A DNA stretch of 45,811 nucleotides from an uncultured Clostridia bacterium (GCA_945948915.1 CAMFCQ010000013.1:1-45811), one strand, 5' to 3'. Positions 25,132 through 34,683 are shown, counted from the stretch's first letter. Notes: generated from the letters alone by a model not told the origin. Numbers and translations: made by a program.

Positions 25132-25160
25132 AAAAAAGCGCAGCGAAGGAAGACGCTGCG
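25132..25160 (-). terminator. Intrinsic terminator after murI
   Basis: CGCAGCG pairs with CGCTGCG around eight bases; six A at 25132-25137 give the minus-strand T run. Confidence 0.8.
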
Positions 25161-25179
25161 GCATACAGATGGCGTGGGT

Positions 25180-25947
25180 TCAATGCTCAACCAGGAGCTT
25201 TCTGCAAAGCTCAATCATCTCCTGCGAGCCGGAGCTGTTCTCAATCAGCAGCTCGCCGGGGCCGTCAAAGAGCAGCCCTTCGGCCTCCAGACGGCGCTTC
25301 GTTTGGCGCGCGGTGCCGGGGCCGCCGTCCAGCAGCGCGGTGTGCCCGCCCAGCAGCTTCCCGATGACCGGCGCGGCGAAGGGATAGTGCGTGCAGCCCA
25401 GCACGAGGGCGTCGAGCCTGTCCCTGTACGGCGCAAGCAACGGGCGCAGGAGTTCTTCGGCATCCTCGCTGACGGCCAGGCCGCTCTCCACCAGCTCCAC
25501 CAGGCCCGGCGCGGGGATCTTGTGCACGGTGCAGGCATCGGTAAAGCGATGCAGCAGCACGTCAAATTTCTCCTCGCGCAGCGTAACCGGCGTGGCCATC
25601 ACACCGACCTCCCCGCCGGGGAAGTGATCCGCCGCCACCTTGAGCGCCGGCTCGATGCCGATGATGATCCTGTCCGGATACTTGGCGCGCAGATCGATGA
25701 TCGCGGCGGCGGTGGCGGTGTTGCACGCGACGACCAGCGCCTTGCAGCCGCGCGCCATCAGGCGCTCAGCAGCCGCCAGCGTGAGCGCGCGCACCTCGCT
25801 CGTGGGCCGCGTGCCGTAGGGCGCGTTGGCGGAGTCGCCGAAGTACAGATACCGCTCCTGCGGCATGAGCTTCACCAGCTCGCGCAGCACGCTGATGCCG
25901 CCCACGCCGGAATCGAACACAGCGATATAGTCGGTCCTGGAGGACAT
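25180..25947 (-). CDS. murI: Glutamate racemase
   Basis: Makes D-glutamate for peptidoglycan from L-glutamate without a cofactor. The two catalytic cysteines are in VVACNTATAAAI (near residue 74) and VLGCTHYPF (near residue 185); YIAVFDSGVGGISVLREL and YFGDSANAPYGTR are signature blocks. 255 residues, normal. An AGAGGTGAT ribosome site precedes the ATG. It has its own promoter and terminator. Confidence 0.96.
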   Translation of the reverse strand: MSSRTDYIAVFDSGVGGISVLRELVKLMPQERYLYFGDSANAPYGTRPTSEVRALTLAAAERLMARGCKALVVACNTATAAAIIDLRAKYPDRIIIGIEPALKVAADHFPGGEVGVMATPVTLREEKFDVLLHRFTDACTVHKIPAPGLVELVESGLAVSEDAEELLRPLLAPYRDRLDALVLGCTHYPFAAPVIGKLLGGHTALLDGGPGTARQTKRRLEAEGLLFDGPGELLIENSSGSQEMIELCRKLLVEH

Positions 25948-25976
25948 GGGATCACCTCTTGAATGGTTTCCTGCTT

Positions 25977-26005
25977 ACTATACCACAAAATCGGGATGCT
26001 GTAAA
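25977..26005 (-). promoter_or_regulatory. Promoter of murI
   Basis: Minus strand TTTACA, 17 bases, TATAGT, 30 bases before the start codon. Confidence 0.75.
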
Positions 26006-26036
26006 ACCGAATGAGAAAACAGACGGTGCAGCGCAG

Positions 26037-26060
26037 AAAAGCAGCGCCGCAAGGCGCTGC
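26037..26060 (-). terminator. Intrinsic terminator after the SH3-like protein gene
   Basis: GCAGCGCC-GCAA-GGCGCTGC, perfect 8-bp stem, with AAAA on the minus-strand exit side. Confidence 0.8.
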
Positions 26061-26080
26061 CTGAATGACGGGGACAGGGA

Positions 26081-26620
26081 TCAGAAAACCGTGTCCGCTT
26101 GGATGAACGCGCGCACCGGCGCGTCCTCGAGTTCCGCCTGCACGTAGAGCCAGCCGTCCACCTGCGCCAGGACGATGATGGACGTGCCCGGCTCAAGCGA
26201 CAGGGTCCAGCCCGCGAAGGGATCATCTGAGAGCGGGTTGTCCGTCAGCTGTGCGGTCTCCTCGACCGTCGCGGCGAAGCCGTCTTCAAAGCCGAGCTGC
26301 GGCTGGTAGGGGATGTCCGCGATCGACCCGGCCTCAACCCAGCCGACCGGGCCGAAGTTGTCCGCCGACCCCTGCGCGGCCATGGCCCAGCAGTCGTACT
26401 GGCCGAAGAGGACATAGGGCTTGCCGGTGTCAAGCGTCTGCCCGCCGTGGCGGTAGAAGCCCTGCGTCGGGCCGCAGTACAGGTCGAGCACCTGACCGTC
26501 TGACTCAGGTGTCCTCTCCATGGGCACAAGCGCGCTGACGTCGGCGCCTTCACCGAGAGCACAGCAGGGGAGGAGCATGAACAAAAGAATCGCGGCAAGC
26601 AAGCATTTGAAAAAGCGCAT
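26081..26620 (-). CDS. Exported protein with SH3-like repeats
   Basis: A signal peptide (MRFFKCLLAAILLFMLLPCCALG) directs the product out of the cell; cleavage after ALG or lipidation at one of the cysteines is possible, though no clean lipobox is seen. The rest of the 179 residues reads as two bacterial SH3-like modules: VLDLYCGPTQGFYRHGG through WAMAAQ and VGWVEAG, then AQLTDNPLSDDP through TSIIVLAQVDGWLYVQAE and VRAFIQADTVF. Such modules bind cell-wall or protein ligands. GGAGG precedes the ATG. The gene is a single-gene unit; partner unknown. Confidence 0.7.
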   Translation of the reverse strand: MRFFKCLLAAILLFMLLPCCALGEGADVSALVPMERTPESDGQVLDLYCGPTQGFYRHGGQTLDTGKPYVLFGQYDCWAMAAQGSADNFGPVGWVEAGSIADIPYQPQLGFEDGFAATVEETAQLTDNPLSDDPFAGWTLSLEPGTSIIVLAQVDGWLYVQAELEDAPVRAFIQADTVF

Positions 26621-26735
26621 CGGAAAAACCTCCTGTCAAAGGGCGAGGGGGAAGGGAGCGTCATCCGTCTGTTCCGCATGGCCGCAGAAGCCTGACAGCC
26701 CGGGAACGCTTTTGTGAGATTCTTGACCTGATTCC

Positions 26736-26764
26736 ATCATAACAAATCCGGCGTGATTTGTCAA
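26736..26764 (-). promoter_or_regulatory. Promoter of the SH3-like protein gene
   Basis: Minus strand TTGACA, 17 bases, TATGAT. The -35 box overlaps the stop codon of the MATE gene. Confidence 0.8.
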
Positions 26765-28128
26765 AGCCTGTGCGCCTGTTTCAGGCCCATCCAGTCTGTT
26801 CTGAGGATATAGATCGTGAAAAAGAGACTGCTCAGCAGCCAGGTGATGGGATAGGCCCAGGAGACGGTGGTCAGCACCGGGCGCAGCTGTGTGGCGAAAG
26901 TAACGTACGGCACGCGGATTACGCACCAGCAGACGGCCATGCCCAGCATGGCGACGCCGGACTTGCCCGCACCGCGCAGCGTGGCGGCACAGGCGTGCGT
27001 GTAGGCGGCGAGGAAGAAGAACGGCGTGGTTACGCGCTCATGCATCACGCCGTAGGCGATGACCTCCGGGTTGGAATCAAACGAACCGATGAGCTGCGGG
27101 GAGAAGACGAAGATGAGCAGTGCGACGGCCTCTGCGATGCCCGCCGAGCAGAGCATGCCGATGCGCATGCCCTTTTTCACGCGATCCGGGCGGTTTGCAC
27201 CCAGGTTCTGGCTGACGAACGTGGTCAGCGCCATGTTGAAGCACGTCACCGGCAGGAAAGCAAAGCCCTCGATGCGCGAGTGCGCGCCGCAGCCAGCCAT
27301 GGCCGCCGCGCCGAACGCGTTGATGTTCGCCTGGACGACGACATTGGCAAAGGAGATGATGCAGTTGGCCAGACCGGAGGGAACGCCGTTTTTGAGGATG
27401 GCGCGCAGGGCGGTGCGGTCAAAGCAGAGCCTGCGCAGACTGACGCGGTAGTCGCGGTCGCTGTGCATCAGGCGGTAGAGGCACAGCGACATGGCGACGG
27501 CCTGCGAGATCGCTGTCGCCGCAGCGGCGGAGGCCACGCCGAAGCGCAGCACACCCACAAACAGCAGATCAAGCGCCACATTGACAAGCGAGGAGACGAT
27601 GAGGTAGTACAGCGGATGGCGGCTGTCGCCCACGGCCTGCAGCACGCCCATGCACGCGTTGTACAGGATGAACGCCAGCGAGCCATAGAAATACGTGCGG
27701 AAGTAGCGGATGGACTGGGGCAGCACGGTTTCGGGCGTGCCCATCAGGCGCAGCAGGATCGGGGAGAGCGCCGCGCCGGCGAACGTCAGAAATACGCCGA
27801 CGGCCAGCGCGCCCGCGAGCATCGTGTGAATGGTCTTCTGCACGCGCTCGATCTCGCGCGCGCCGTAATGCCGCCCGATGACCACACCCGCGCCCATGGC
27901 CAGACCGTTGAAAAAGCCAATGAGCAGGTGGATCAGGTTGCTGGACGAGCTGACGGCGGCCAGAGCCTCACTGCCCAGAAAGTTGCCCACGATCAGCGAG
28001 TCCGCCGTGTTGTAGAGCTGCTGGAACAGGTTGCCCAACAGCAGCGGCACGGCGAAGGCGATGAGCTGGCGGGCAATGGGGCCTTCGGTCATCAGCGTGG
28101 AACGCTCCACGGATACTTGGCGGCGCAT
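26761..28128 (-). CDS. MATE family efflux transporter
   Basis: Second twelve-helix MATE exporter of the window (455 residues). It has the family N-terminus MTEGPIARQLIAFAVPLLLGNLFQQLYNTADSLIVGNFLGSEALAAV and the mid-protein block NGVPSGLANCIISFANVVVQANINAFG. It differs clearly from the plus-strand one, so it is not a recent duplicate. A hairpin repeat (copy C) sits 49 bases upstream of its start. Substrate unknown. Confidence 0.93.
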   Translation of the reverse strand: MRRQVSVERSTLMTEGPIARQLIAFAVPLLLGNLFQQLYNTADSLIVGNFLGSEALAAVSSSSNLIHLLIGFFNGLAMGAGVVIGRHYGAREIERVQKTIHTMLAGALAVGVFLTFAGAALSPILLRLMGTPETVLPQSIRYFRTYFYGSLAFILYNACMGVLQAVGDSRHPLYYLIVSSLVNVALDLLFVGVLRFGVASAAAATAISQAVAMSLCLYRLMHSDRDYRVSLRRLCFDRTALRAILKNGVPSGLANCIISFANVVVQANINAFGAAAMAGCGAHSRIEGFAFLPVTCFNMALTTFVSQNLGANRPDRVKKGMRIGMLCSAGIAEAVALLIFVFSPQLIGSFDSNPEVIAYGVMHERVTTPFFFLAAYTHACAATLRGAGKSGVAMLGMAVCWCVIRVPYVTFATQLRPVLTTVSWAYPITWLLSSLFFTIYILRTDWMGLKQAHRL

Positions 28129-28176
28129 GGATGTCTCTCCTTTGAGTCGTGCTTTCTGTAAGATGCTTTAAACTGT

Positions 28177-28305
28177 GCGAAGCGAAGAAGGGAGTCTGAG
28201 GGATGAAATCCCTCAGGCAGGTTTGGGCGGCAGCCCAACGCATCTCATCCTATCAGGGAGAATGTAGTCTCAGAGCAGGATGCGAAAGCATCCTACGATT
28301 GAGAC
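28177..28305 (+). repeat. Hairpin repeat family, copy C
   Basis: Head GCGAAGCGAAGAAGGGA; hairpin 1 CTGAGGGAT-GAA-ATCCCTCAG (28196-28216); hairpin 2 TTGGGC-GGCA-GCCCAA (28223-28238); hairpin 3, an outer stem GTCTCA/TGAGAC (28267-28272 with 28300-28305) enclosing AGGATGC-GAAA-GCATCCT. It lies upstream of the MATE gene, antisense to its leader. Confidence 0.85.
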
Positions 28306-28379
28306 GATGGTGATCTGCAAAGGCTGGATTTAAAACGAAATCAATTTATTATACGCTCTTTTGGAAGCAGCTTCAATAG

Positions 28380-28400
28380 AAAAGACCGCACGCTGTGCGG
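28380..28400 (-). terminator. Terminator, probably left from the lost methyltransferase gene
   Basis: CCGCAC and GTGCGG pair, with AAAA at 28380-28383 giving the minus-strand T run. It lies just beyond the MITE-like element that ends the methyltransferase remnant. Confidence 0.6.
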
Positions 28401-28421
28401 CGCTCGAAAACAGAGAATGTA

Positions 28422-28584
28422 ATACTAATTCTTGTTAAAATAGCCTAATCCGCGCACCATCTTTTCCACTCTGACTCTACCTTGTTCCGTTCAACGTACC
28501 GTGAGTAACGCCTCACTTCACTCGGCTTCGTCAGAGCGAAAAATCTGATGCACTCTATTAGGCATTTTAACTGCGAATTAGTAT
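28422..28584. mobile_element. MITE-like element, copy 2
   Basis: Same ends and same order of internal sequence as 13216-13377, with scattered differences (for example a changed centre and small substitutions), so the copies are not brand new. It lies inside a methyltransferase gene and its own sequence supplies that gene's premature stop. Confidence 0.85.
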
Positions 28585-28755
28585 GAGCGATTGCGCCAGA
28601 GCGCCCGGTCCGCATCCGATTTCAAGAATCCTGCGTCGATCATCGATCCCAAATGCGTCCATATAATTCTCTTTGAAGGAATCGGCAAATCGCAATGAAC
28701 GCGAAGAATACAGCGTACCGGTTTTCTGAATGTACGTTGACCAGATTGTATTCAT
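28585..28755 (-). pseudogene. Methyltransferase, N-terminal remnant
   Basis: 57 codons remain, beginning MNTIWSTYIQKTGTLY behind a good GGAGGTG ribosome site, and reaching the SAM-binding motif ILEIGCGPGALAQSL. The frame then runs into the MITE-like element and stops after five foreign residues. Class I SAM methyltransferases need over 150 further residues, and nothing matching them lies beyond the element, where only a terminator is left. The gene was therefore truncated and its middle and C-terminal parts deleted. Confidence 0.8.
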
Positions 28756-28845
28756 GCCGCACCTCCGTCAAGTTCTGTCGATCCTGATTTCCCGATGAAT
28801 CAAGTATATCAGATTCATGAAAAAAATGCTACTGTGGACATAACA

Positions 28846-28873
28846 AACGCCCGGACAGCAACGTCCGGGCGTT
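28846..28873 (-). terminator. Intrinsic terminator after argH
   Basis: AACGCCCGGAC pairs with GTCCGGGCGTT (11 bp) around AGCAAC; the minus-strand exit is TTTGTTATG. Confidence 0.75.
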
Positions 28874-28959
28874 CAGGGCATCCATTATTGCAATTCGGCC
28901 GCCGGGGCCGCGTCTCGCCTTCTTCATCGCTTCGTGCGCGTGAAAGGCATCGAACAGGC

Positions 28960-30342
28960 TTATACCGTGAATTCCGCCAGGAAACGCTCGCCCGCGGCGA
29001 TGGTCTCCTGGACGCGGCCCGGCGCGGGGCCGCCCGTGACATCGCGCAGGGTGACGCAGGCGCGCATGGAGCAGGCTTCGTAGACGTCCTCCTCAAACAG
29101 CTCGGAGAAGGTCTTGAGCTCCGCCAGGCTCAGGTCGAGAATCGCCTTGTTCTCCTTGACGCAGTGCAGCACCAGATGGCCGATGACCGCGTGCGCGTCG
29201 CGGAAGGCCATACCCTTCTTGACGAGGTAGTCCGCCGCGTCGGTGGCGTTGGTGAAGCCGCCCTCCGCGCTGCGGGACATGTTCTCCGTGCGGAAGGTGC
29301 AGGTGGAGAGCATGGCATTAAAGACCATGAGGGACTTGATGAGCGTGTCGCGCGCGTCAAAGAGGCCCTCCTTGTCCTCCTGCATGTCCTTGTTGTAGGT
29401 TAGCGGCAGGCCCTTGAGCGTCGTCAGCAGGCCCATCAGGTCGCCGTAGACGCGGCCGGTCTTGCCGCGGATGAGCTCGGCGACGTCCGGGTTCTTCTTC
29501 TGGGGCATGATGGAGGAGCCGGTGGCAAAGCCGTCGTCCATCTCCACAAACTTGAACTCGTGCGAGTTCCACAGGATCAGCTCCTCGCAGAAGCGGGAGA
29601 GGTGCATCATGCACACGGAGGCGGCGTAGAGGTAGTCGCACACGAAGTCGCGGTCGGAGACGCCGTCCAGGCTGTTGAGGGCGACGGAGGAAAAGCCCAG
29701 CAGCTCCGCCGTGCGCGCGCGGTTGAGCGGATAGGTGGTGCCGGCCAGCGCACCGCAGCCCAGCGGGCACACGTCCGCGTGCTGGTACACCTCCTTCATG
29801 CGCTGCATGTCGCGGGAGAACATCTGGAAATACGCCATCATGTGATGGCCCAGCGTCACCGGCTGCGCGCGCTGCATGTGCGTGTAGCCGGGCATGATGC
29901 TCTCAGCGTGCTGTTTGGCGATGGAGAGCAGCGTTTCGCACAGCTCGCGCTGGTAGGAGACGGCCTCCTTGGCGCTCTCCTTGACGTACATGCGGCAGTC
30001 CAGCGCGACCTGATCGTTGCGGCTGCGGCCGGTGTGCAGGCGCTTGCCCGCTTCGCCGATGCGCTCGGTCAGCAGCTTTTCCACGTTCATGTGGATGTCC
30101 TCGGCGTCCAGCTCGAACTCGACCTTGCCCGCTTCCACATCCGCGAGGATGGACTTCAGTCCCTCGACGATCGCGTCCGCATCCGCCTTGGGGATGATGC
30201 CCTGCTCGCCGAGCATGGTGGCATGCGCGATGGAGCCGGTGATATCCTGGTGAGCCAGGCGCTGGTCGAAGCGGATGGAGGAGTGGAAATCGTCCACCAG
30301 TCCGTTGGTCGCCTTCTCAAAACGTCCGCCCCAGAGTTTCAT
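28960..30342 (-). CDS. argH: Argininosuccinate lyase
   Basis: Last step of arginine synthesis: splits argininosuccinate to arginine and fumarate. Fumarase/aspartase superfamily; the three conserved regions are visible as TGRSRNDQVALD, GYTHMQRAQPVTLGHH and GSSIMPQKKNPDVAELIRGKTGRV, the last being the mobile signature loop with the catalytic serine. 460 residues. The ATG at 30342 (MKLWGGRF) has AGGAGG nine bases upstream; the frame stays open far upstream into argG but that part is not coding. It follows argG with repeat copy D between them. Confidence 0.97.
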   Translation of the reverse strand: MKLWGGRFEKATNGLVDDFHSSIRFDQRLAHQDITGSIAHATMLGEQGIIPKADADAIVEGLKSILADVEAGKVEFELDAEDIHMNVEKLLTERIGEAGKRLHTGRSRNDQVALDCRMYVKESAKEAVSYQRELCETLLSIAKQHAESIMPGYTHMQRAQPVTLGHHMMAYFQMFSRDMQRMKEVYQHADVCPLGCGALAGTTYPLNRARTAELLGFSSVALNSLDGVSDRDFVCDYLYAASVCMMHLSRFCEELILWNSHEFKFVEMDDGFATGSSIMPQKKNPDVAELIRGKTGRVYGDLMGLLTTLKGLPLTYNKDMQEDKEGLFDARDTLIKSLMVFNAMLSTCTFRTENMSRSAEGGFTNATDAADYLVKKGMAFRDAHAVIGHLVLHCVKENKAILDLSLAELKTFSELFEEDVYEACSMRACVTLRDVTGGPAPGRVQETIAAGERFLAEFTV

Positions 30343-30421
30343 GATGCTTTCCTCCTGGTAAGAAAAGGGCTGTAAGGCGTCGCCCTGCAGCCCGGTATTT
30401 ACGTTCAGTTGCTTGCTGCTG

Positions 30422-30513
30422 CCGCGAAGCGGAGCAGGGGTCTGGGGATGAAATCCCCAGCAGGGGTACCGGGGACGGCGTCCCCGGTCAGGGTCCGGGA
30501 CAGCGTCCCGCCG
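30422..30513 (+). repeat. Hairpin repeat family, copy D, between argG and argH
   Basis: Variant head GCGAAGCGGAGCAGGGG; hairpin 1 CTGGGGAT-GAA-ATCCCCAG (30442-30460); hairpin 2 ACCGGGGAC-GGC-GTCCCCGGT (30488 is its last base); hairpin 3 CGGGAC-AGC-GTCCCG. It separates two genes of one pathway and is antisense to their transcript. Confidence 0.8.
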
Positions 30514-30521
30514 TTTCCGTC

Positions 30522-31751
<1,230 letters not shown>

Positions 31752-31819
31752 GGTATTGTCCCTCCAGATGATTGCAGGCGCTTATGCGTGCCTGCGAGAA
31801 TTTGCTGTTACGAGTTGGT

Positions 31820-31848
31820 ATTATAGCGCCATGCTCATAAAAATGCAA
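31820..31848 (-). promoter_or_regulatory. argG-argH promoter with overlapping ARG-box-like operator
   Basis: Minus strand TTGCAT (-35), 17 bases, TATAAT (-10). On the plus strand the -35 lies within CATAAAAATGCAA, close to the Bacillus ARG box core (TAAAAATKCAA), so the arginine repressor would block RNA polymerase. A second, weaker ARG-like palindrome, TATGAATATGCATATTAAT, lies at 31942-31960. The 31752-32065 gap otherwise holds only the ruvC promoter. Confidence 0.65.
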
Positions 31849-31996
31849 TAGGTTTGCGAAAGAATTTGCATAATTCTGCGATTTATGGGAGCAATGCCCG
31901 ATAAAACGGCGAAAATCTGGATAAAATGACATGACCGATTGTATGAATATGCATATTAATGCTGAGTATGCGCATAAAAACGAAGACGGGCACACA

Positions 31997-32025
31997 TTGA
32001 CAGCGGATGCAAAATAGGATAAACT
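31997..32025 (+). promoter_or_regulatory. Promoter of the ruvC-ruvA-ruvB operon
   Basis: TTGACA, 17 bases, TAAACT, ending about 40 bases before the ruvC start. Confidence 0.7.
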
Positions 32026-32065
32026 GAGTTGGTTCAATTTCTTGTGTATAAGAAGGAAGAAGTTC

Positions 32066-32560
32066 TTGAGAATCCTTGGCATTGATCCCGGCCTGGCAAC
32101 GATGGGCTGGGGCGTGATCGAGTCGGACGGGTACAAAGACCGCCTGATTCAGTACGGCGCGCTGGAAACCTATCCCAGGGATACGTTCCCCACGCGCCTT
32201 GGCAGCCTGTATACGGGCGTAAAGGGGCTGCTTGACACGTTCAGGCCCGATGAGATCGCCTTTGAGGAGCTGTTCTTTTCCAAGAACATCACCACGGGCA
32301 TCCAGGTGGCGGGCGCGCGCGGCGTGGCGCTGGCGGCCTGCCAGAGCTATACGGACAAGCTCTTTGAATACACGCCGATGCAGATCAAGCAGACCATCAC
32401 CGGCTACGGCAATGCGGAGAAGCGGCAGATGCAGCAGATGGTGCGCATGCGTCTGGGCCTGACGGAGATCCCCAGGCCGGATGATGCGGCGGATGCTGTC
32501 GCCTGCGCGATCACCCACGCGCATGCCGGCGTGATGCGCGCGCAGTTTCGAATCAAGTGA
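32066..32560 (+). CDS. ruvC: Holliday junction resolvase RuvC
   Basis: Metal-dependent endonuclease cutting Holliday junctions with RuvAB. Catalytic acidic residues are in MRILGIDPG (D7), AFEELFF and DAADAVACAITHA. 164 residues, the usual length. The TTG at 32066 is chosen as start because the protein then begins exactly at the conserved MRILGIDPG and AAGGAAG lies upstream; the earlier TTG at 32042 would add eight residues across that ribosome site. Confidence 0.95.
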   Translation: MRILGIDPGLATMGWGVIESDGYKDRLIQYGALETYPRDTFPTRLGSLYTGVKGLLDTFRPDEIAFEELFFSKNITTGIQVAGARGVALAACQSYTDKLFEYTPMQIKQTITGYGNAEKRQMQQMVRMRLGLTEIPRPDDAADAVACAITHAHAGVMRAQFRIK

Positions 32561-32588
32561 CCGGGATGCTGTCCCGCAAGAGGATAAC

Positions 32589-33194
32589 ATGATTGCATTT
32601 ATCGAAGGAAAGGTGGCCGAGAAGAACCACGGCGAACTGGTGATATCCGCCGGCGGCGTGGGCTTTTCTCTGCTGTGCTCCAACGCGACGATCGCCGCCG
32701 CGCCGGAGAAGGACAAGACGTTCCGCTGCTATACGGTGATGAACGTGCGCGAGGACGCGATGGAGCTGTTCGGCTTTGCTACCAAGCTTGAGCGCGAGAT
32801 GTTCAAAAAGCTCTGCACGGTCACGGGCGTGGGCGCGAAGACGGCGCTGGGGATTCTCTCCGCGCTGCCGCTGCGCGATCTGTCCATCGCCATCGTCACA
32901 GGCGACGTGAACGCGCTCTCCCGCGCGCCGGGCATCGGCAAAAAGACGGCCCAGCGCATCGTGCTGGAGCTGCGGGACAAGGTGGAGCAGGCGGAGGTTT
33001 CCTCGTCCGCACCGGGCGTCAGCGCGCCGGTTTCCGCGCCGGCAGGCGGCATGGAGCGCGAGGCGCAGGCGGCCCTGCAGGCTCTGGGGTATACGTCCGC
33101 CGAGGCGGCGCGCGCGGTCAATCTCGTGCGCGATCAGGCTTCTACGGTGGATCAGATGGTGCTGCTGGCGCTTCGCCAGATGAGCACGCTGTAA
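32589..33194 (+). CDS. ruvA: Holliday junction branch migration protein RuvA
   Basis: Tetramer that binds the four-way junction and docks RuvB. N-terminal OB domain (MIAFIEGKVAEKN), two helix-hairpin-helix motifs (LCTVTGVGAKTALGILSAL and LSRAPGIGKKTAQRIVLEL), a flexible Ser/Ala/Pro linker and the C-terminal domain III (EAQAALQALGYTSAEAARAV) that contacts RuvB. 201 residues. Second gene of the ruv operon. Confidence 0.97.
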   Translation: MIAFIEGKVAEKNHGELVISAGGVGFSLLCSNATIAAAPEKDKTFRCYTVMNVREDAMELFGFATKLEREMFKKLCTVTGVGAKTALGILSALPLRDLSIAIVTGDVNALSRAPGIGKKTAQRIVLELRDKVEQAEVSSSAPGVSAPVSAPAGGMEREAQAALQALGYTSAEAARAVNLVRDQASTVDQMVLLALRQMSTL

Positions 33195-33206
33195 GGAGGC
33201 GTTGAT

Positions 33207-33380
33207 ATGCTGCCCAGTGATCCAATGATGCTGCTGAGCGTGGTGAACATGAAGCTGCGCGATCGCTATGCGTCCCTTGACGCGCTGTGCGACGATCTCG
33301 ACGTGAGCGAAAAGGAGATCGTGGACAGGCTGGCTGGGATCGGCTACGCGTATTCGAAGGAAAGAAACCAGTTTGTGTAA
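33207..33380 (+). CDS. DUF4250 domain small protein, 57 residues
   Basis: Small soluble protein MLPSDPMMLLSVVNMKLRDR continuing with YASLDALCDDLDVSEKEIVDRLAGIGYAY and ending NQFV. This pattern (MLPxDPxMLLSxVNxKLRD, then a helix-turn-helix-like half) is the DUF4250 family, common in Clostridia and of unknown function. AAGGAGG lies nine bases before the ATG. It sits between ruvA and ruvB with gaps of 12 and 15 bases, so it is co-expressed with the resolvasome. Confidence 0.85.
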   Translation: MLPSDPMMLLSVVNMKLRDRYASLDALCDDLDVSEKEIVDRLAGIGYAYSKERNQFV

Positions 33381-33395
33381 GCGTGGTGAGAGAAG

Positions 33396-34445
33396 ATGGA
33401 TGAAGAACGCCTTGTCATGAGCGGCTTCCGCGAGGAGGACGACGATCAGGAGAGCAGCCTGCGCCCCAAAACGCTGCGCGAATACGTGGGTCAGCAGGCG
33501 GTGAAGGACAGCCTGAACATCTACATCCAGGCGGCGCGCCAGAGGCGCGAGCCGCTGGATCATATCCTGCTCTACGGCCCGCCCGGCCTGGGCAAGACGA
33601 CGCTGGCCAACATCGTCGCCGCCGAGATGGGCGCGAACATCCGCGTCACCAGCGGCCCGGCGATTGAGCGCCCGGGCGATCTGGTCGCGCTGGTGTCCAA
33701 TCTCTCGCAGGGCGACGTGCTGTTTATCGACGAGATTCACCGCCTGTCCCACGCTGTGGAAGAGGTGCTCTATCCGGCGATGGAGGACTACGCGCTGGAT
33801 ATCGTCACCGGCAAGGGAGCGATGGCCAACAGCATCCGCATTCAGCTGCCCAAGTTCACGCTGATCGGCGCGACGACCCGCGCGGGTTCGCTGTCCGCGC
33901 CGCTGCGCGACCGCTTCGGCATCATCTTCCGGCTGCAGATGTACACCACCGAGGAGCTCATGCAGATCGTGCATCACTCTGCGGGCGTGCTGGACATCCG
34001 GGCAGACGAGGAGGGTGTGCGCGAGATCGCGCGCCGCAGCCGCGGCACCCCGCGAATCGTCAACCGCTGGCTGAAGCGCGTGCGCGACTATGCGCAGGTG
34101 CGCGGCGACGGCGTCATCACCCGGGAGATCGCACGGCAGGCGCTTGCGATGCTGGACGTGGACGAATTGGGCCTTGACCGCACGGACCGCGCGATGCTGC
34201 ACACGATGATGGTGAAATTCGGTGGCAGGCCGGTGGGCCTGGATACCCTCGCGGCGACGACCGGCGAGGACGCGGTGACCATCGAGGACGTGATCGAGCC
34301 GTACCTGATGCAGCTGGGCTTCATCATGCGCACGCCGCGCGGCCGCATCTGCACGCAGGCGGCGTACGACCATATGAGGCTTCCCATGCCGCAGGAACCG
34401 CGCGCGCAGGGAAGGAGCGAGGGCCAGACCAGCCTGCTGGACTGA
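33396..34445 (+). CDS. ruvB: Holliday junction branch migration helicase RuvB
   Basis: AAA+ hexameric motor of branch migration. [18 protein letters not shown] is the N-terminal signature, Walker A is [20 protein letters not shown], Walker [17 protein letters not shown], the sensor 1 segment [10 protein letters not shown], and the arginine finger region [12 protein letters not shown]; the winged-helix C-terminus has [12 protein letters not shown]. 349 residues. Last gene of the ruv operon; repeat copy E begins 27 bases after its stop. Confidence 0.97.
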   Translation: MDEERLVMSGFREEDDDQESSLRPKTLREYVGQQAVKDSLNIYIQAARQRREPLDHILLYGPPGLGKTTLANIVAAEMGANIRVTSGPAIERPGDLVALVSNLSQGDVLFIDEIHRLSHAVEEVLYPAMEDYALDIVTGKGAMANSIRIQLPKFTLIGATTRAGSLSAPLRDRFGIIFRLQMYTTEELMQIVHHSAGVLDIRADEEGVREIARRSRGTPRIVNRWLKRVRDYAQVRGDGVITREIARQALAMLDVDELGLDRTDRAMLHTMMVKFGGRPVGLDTLAATTGEDAVTIEDVIEPYLMQLGFIMRTPRGRICTQAAYDHMRLPMPQEPRAQGRSEGQTSLLD

Positions 34446-34471
34446 TCGCCGGACAAGCTTCGCAGATATGC

Positions 34472-34618
34472 GCGAAGCGAAGAAGGGTCAAGGGATGAAA
34501 TCCCTTGCGGGGTTTGGGGCGGCGCCCCAAGCGGGTTTGGGCGGCAGCCCAACGTATCCCATCAATCAAGAAAAAATGTAGTTTCAGAGCAGGATGCGAA
34601 GCATCCTACGATTGAAAC
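34472..34618 (+). repeat. Hairpin repeat family, copy E, with doubled second hairpin
   Basis: Head GCGAAGCGAAGAAGGG; hairpin 1 CAAGGGAT-GAA-ATCCCTTG (34489-34507); hairpin 2 TTGGGGC-GGC-GCCCCAA (34514-34530); a second hairpin 2, TTGGGC-GGCA-GCCCAA (34537-34552); hairpin 3 with outer stem GTTTCA/TGAAAC (34581-34586 with 34613-34618) around AGGATGC-GAA-GCATCCT. It faces copy F in opposite orientation; together they fill the 400-base ruvB-queA gap, which holds no gene. Confidence 0.85.
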
Positions 34619-34683
34619 GGGGCTGATTTGTAAAGCTGATGTTGATCAGGCATAATGAAGAGTGTCTGCGGCTTTATTGCGGC

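Noticed and set aside
18836-28128. Two MATE genes as a recent duplication
   Set aside because: They differ clearly in sequence outside the family motifs and have different neighbours.
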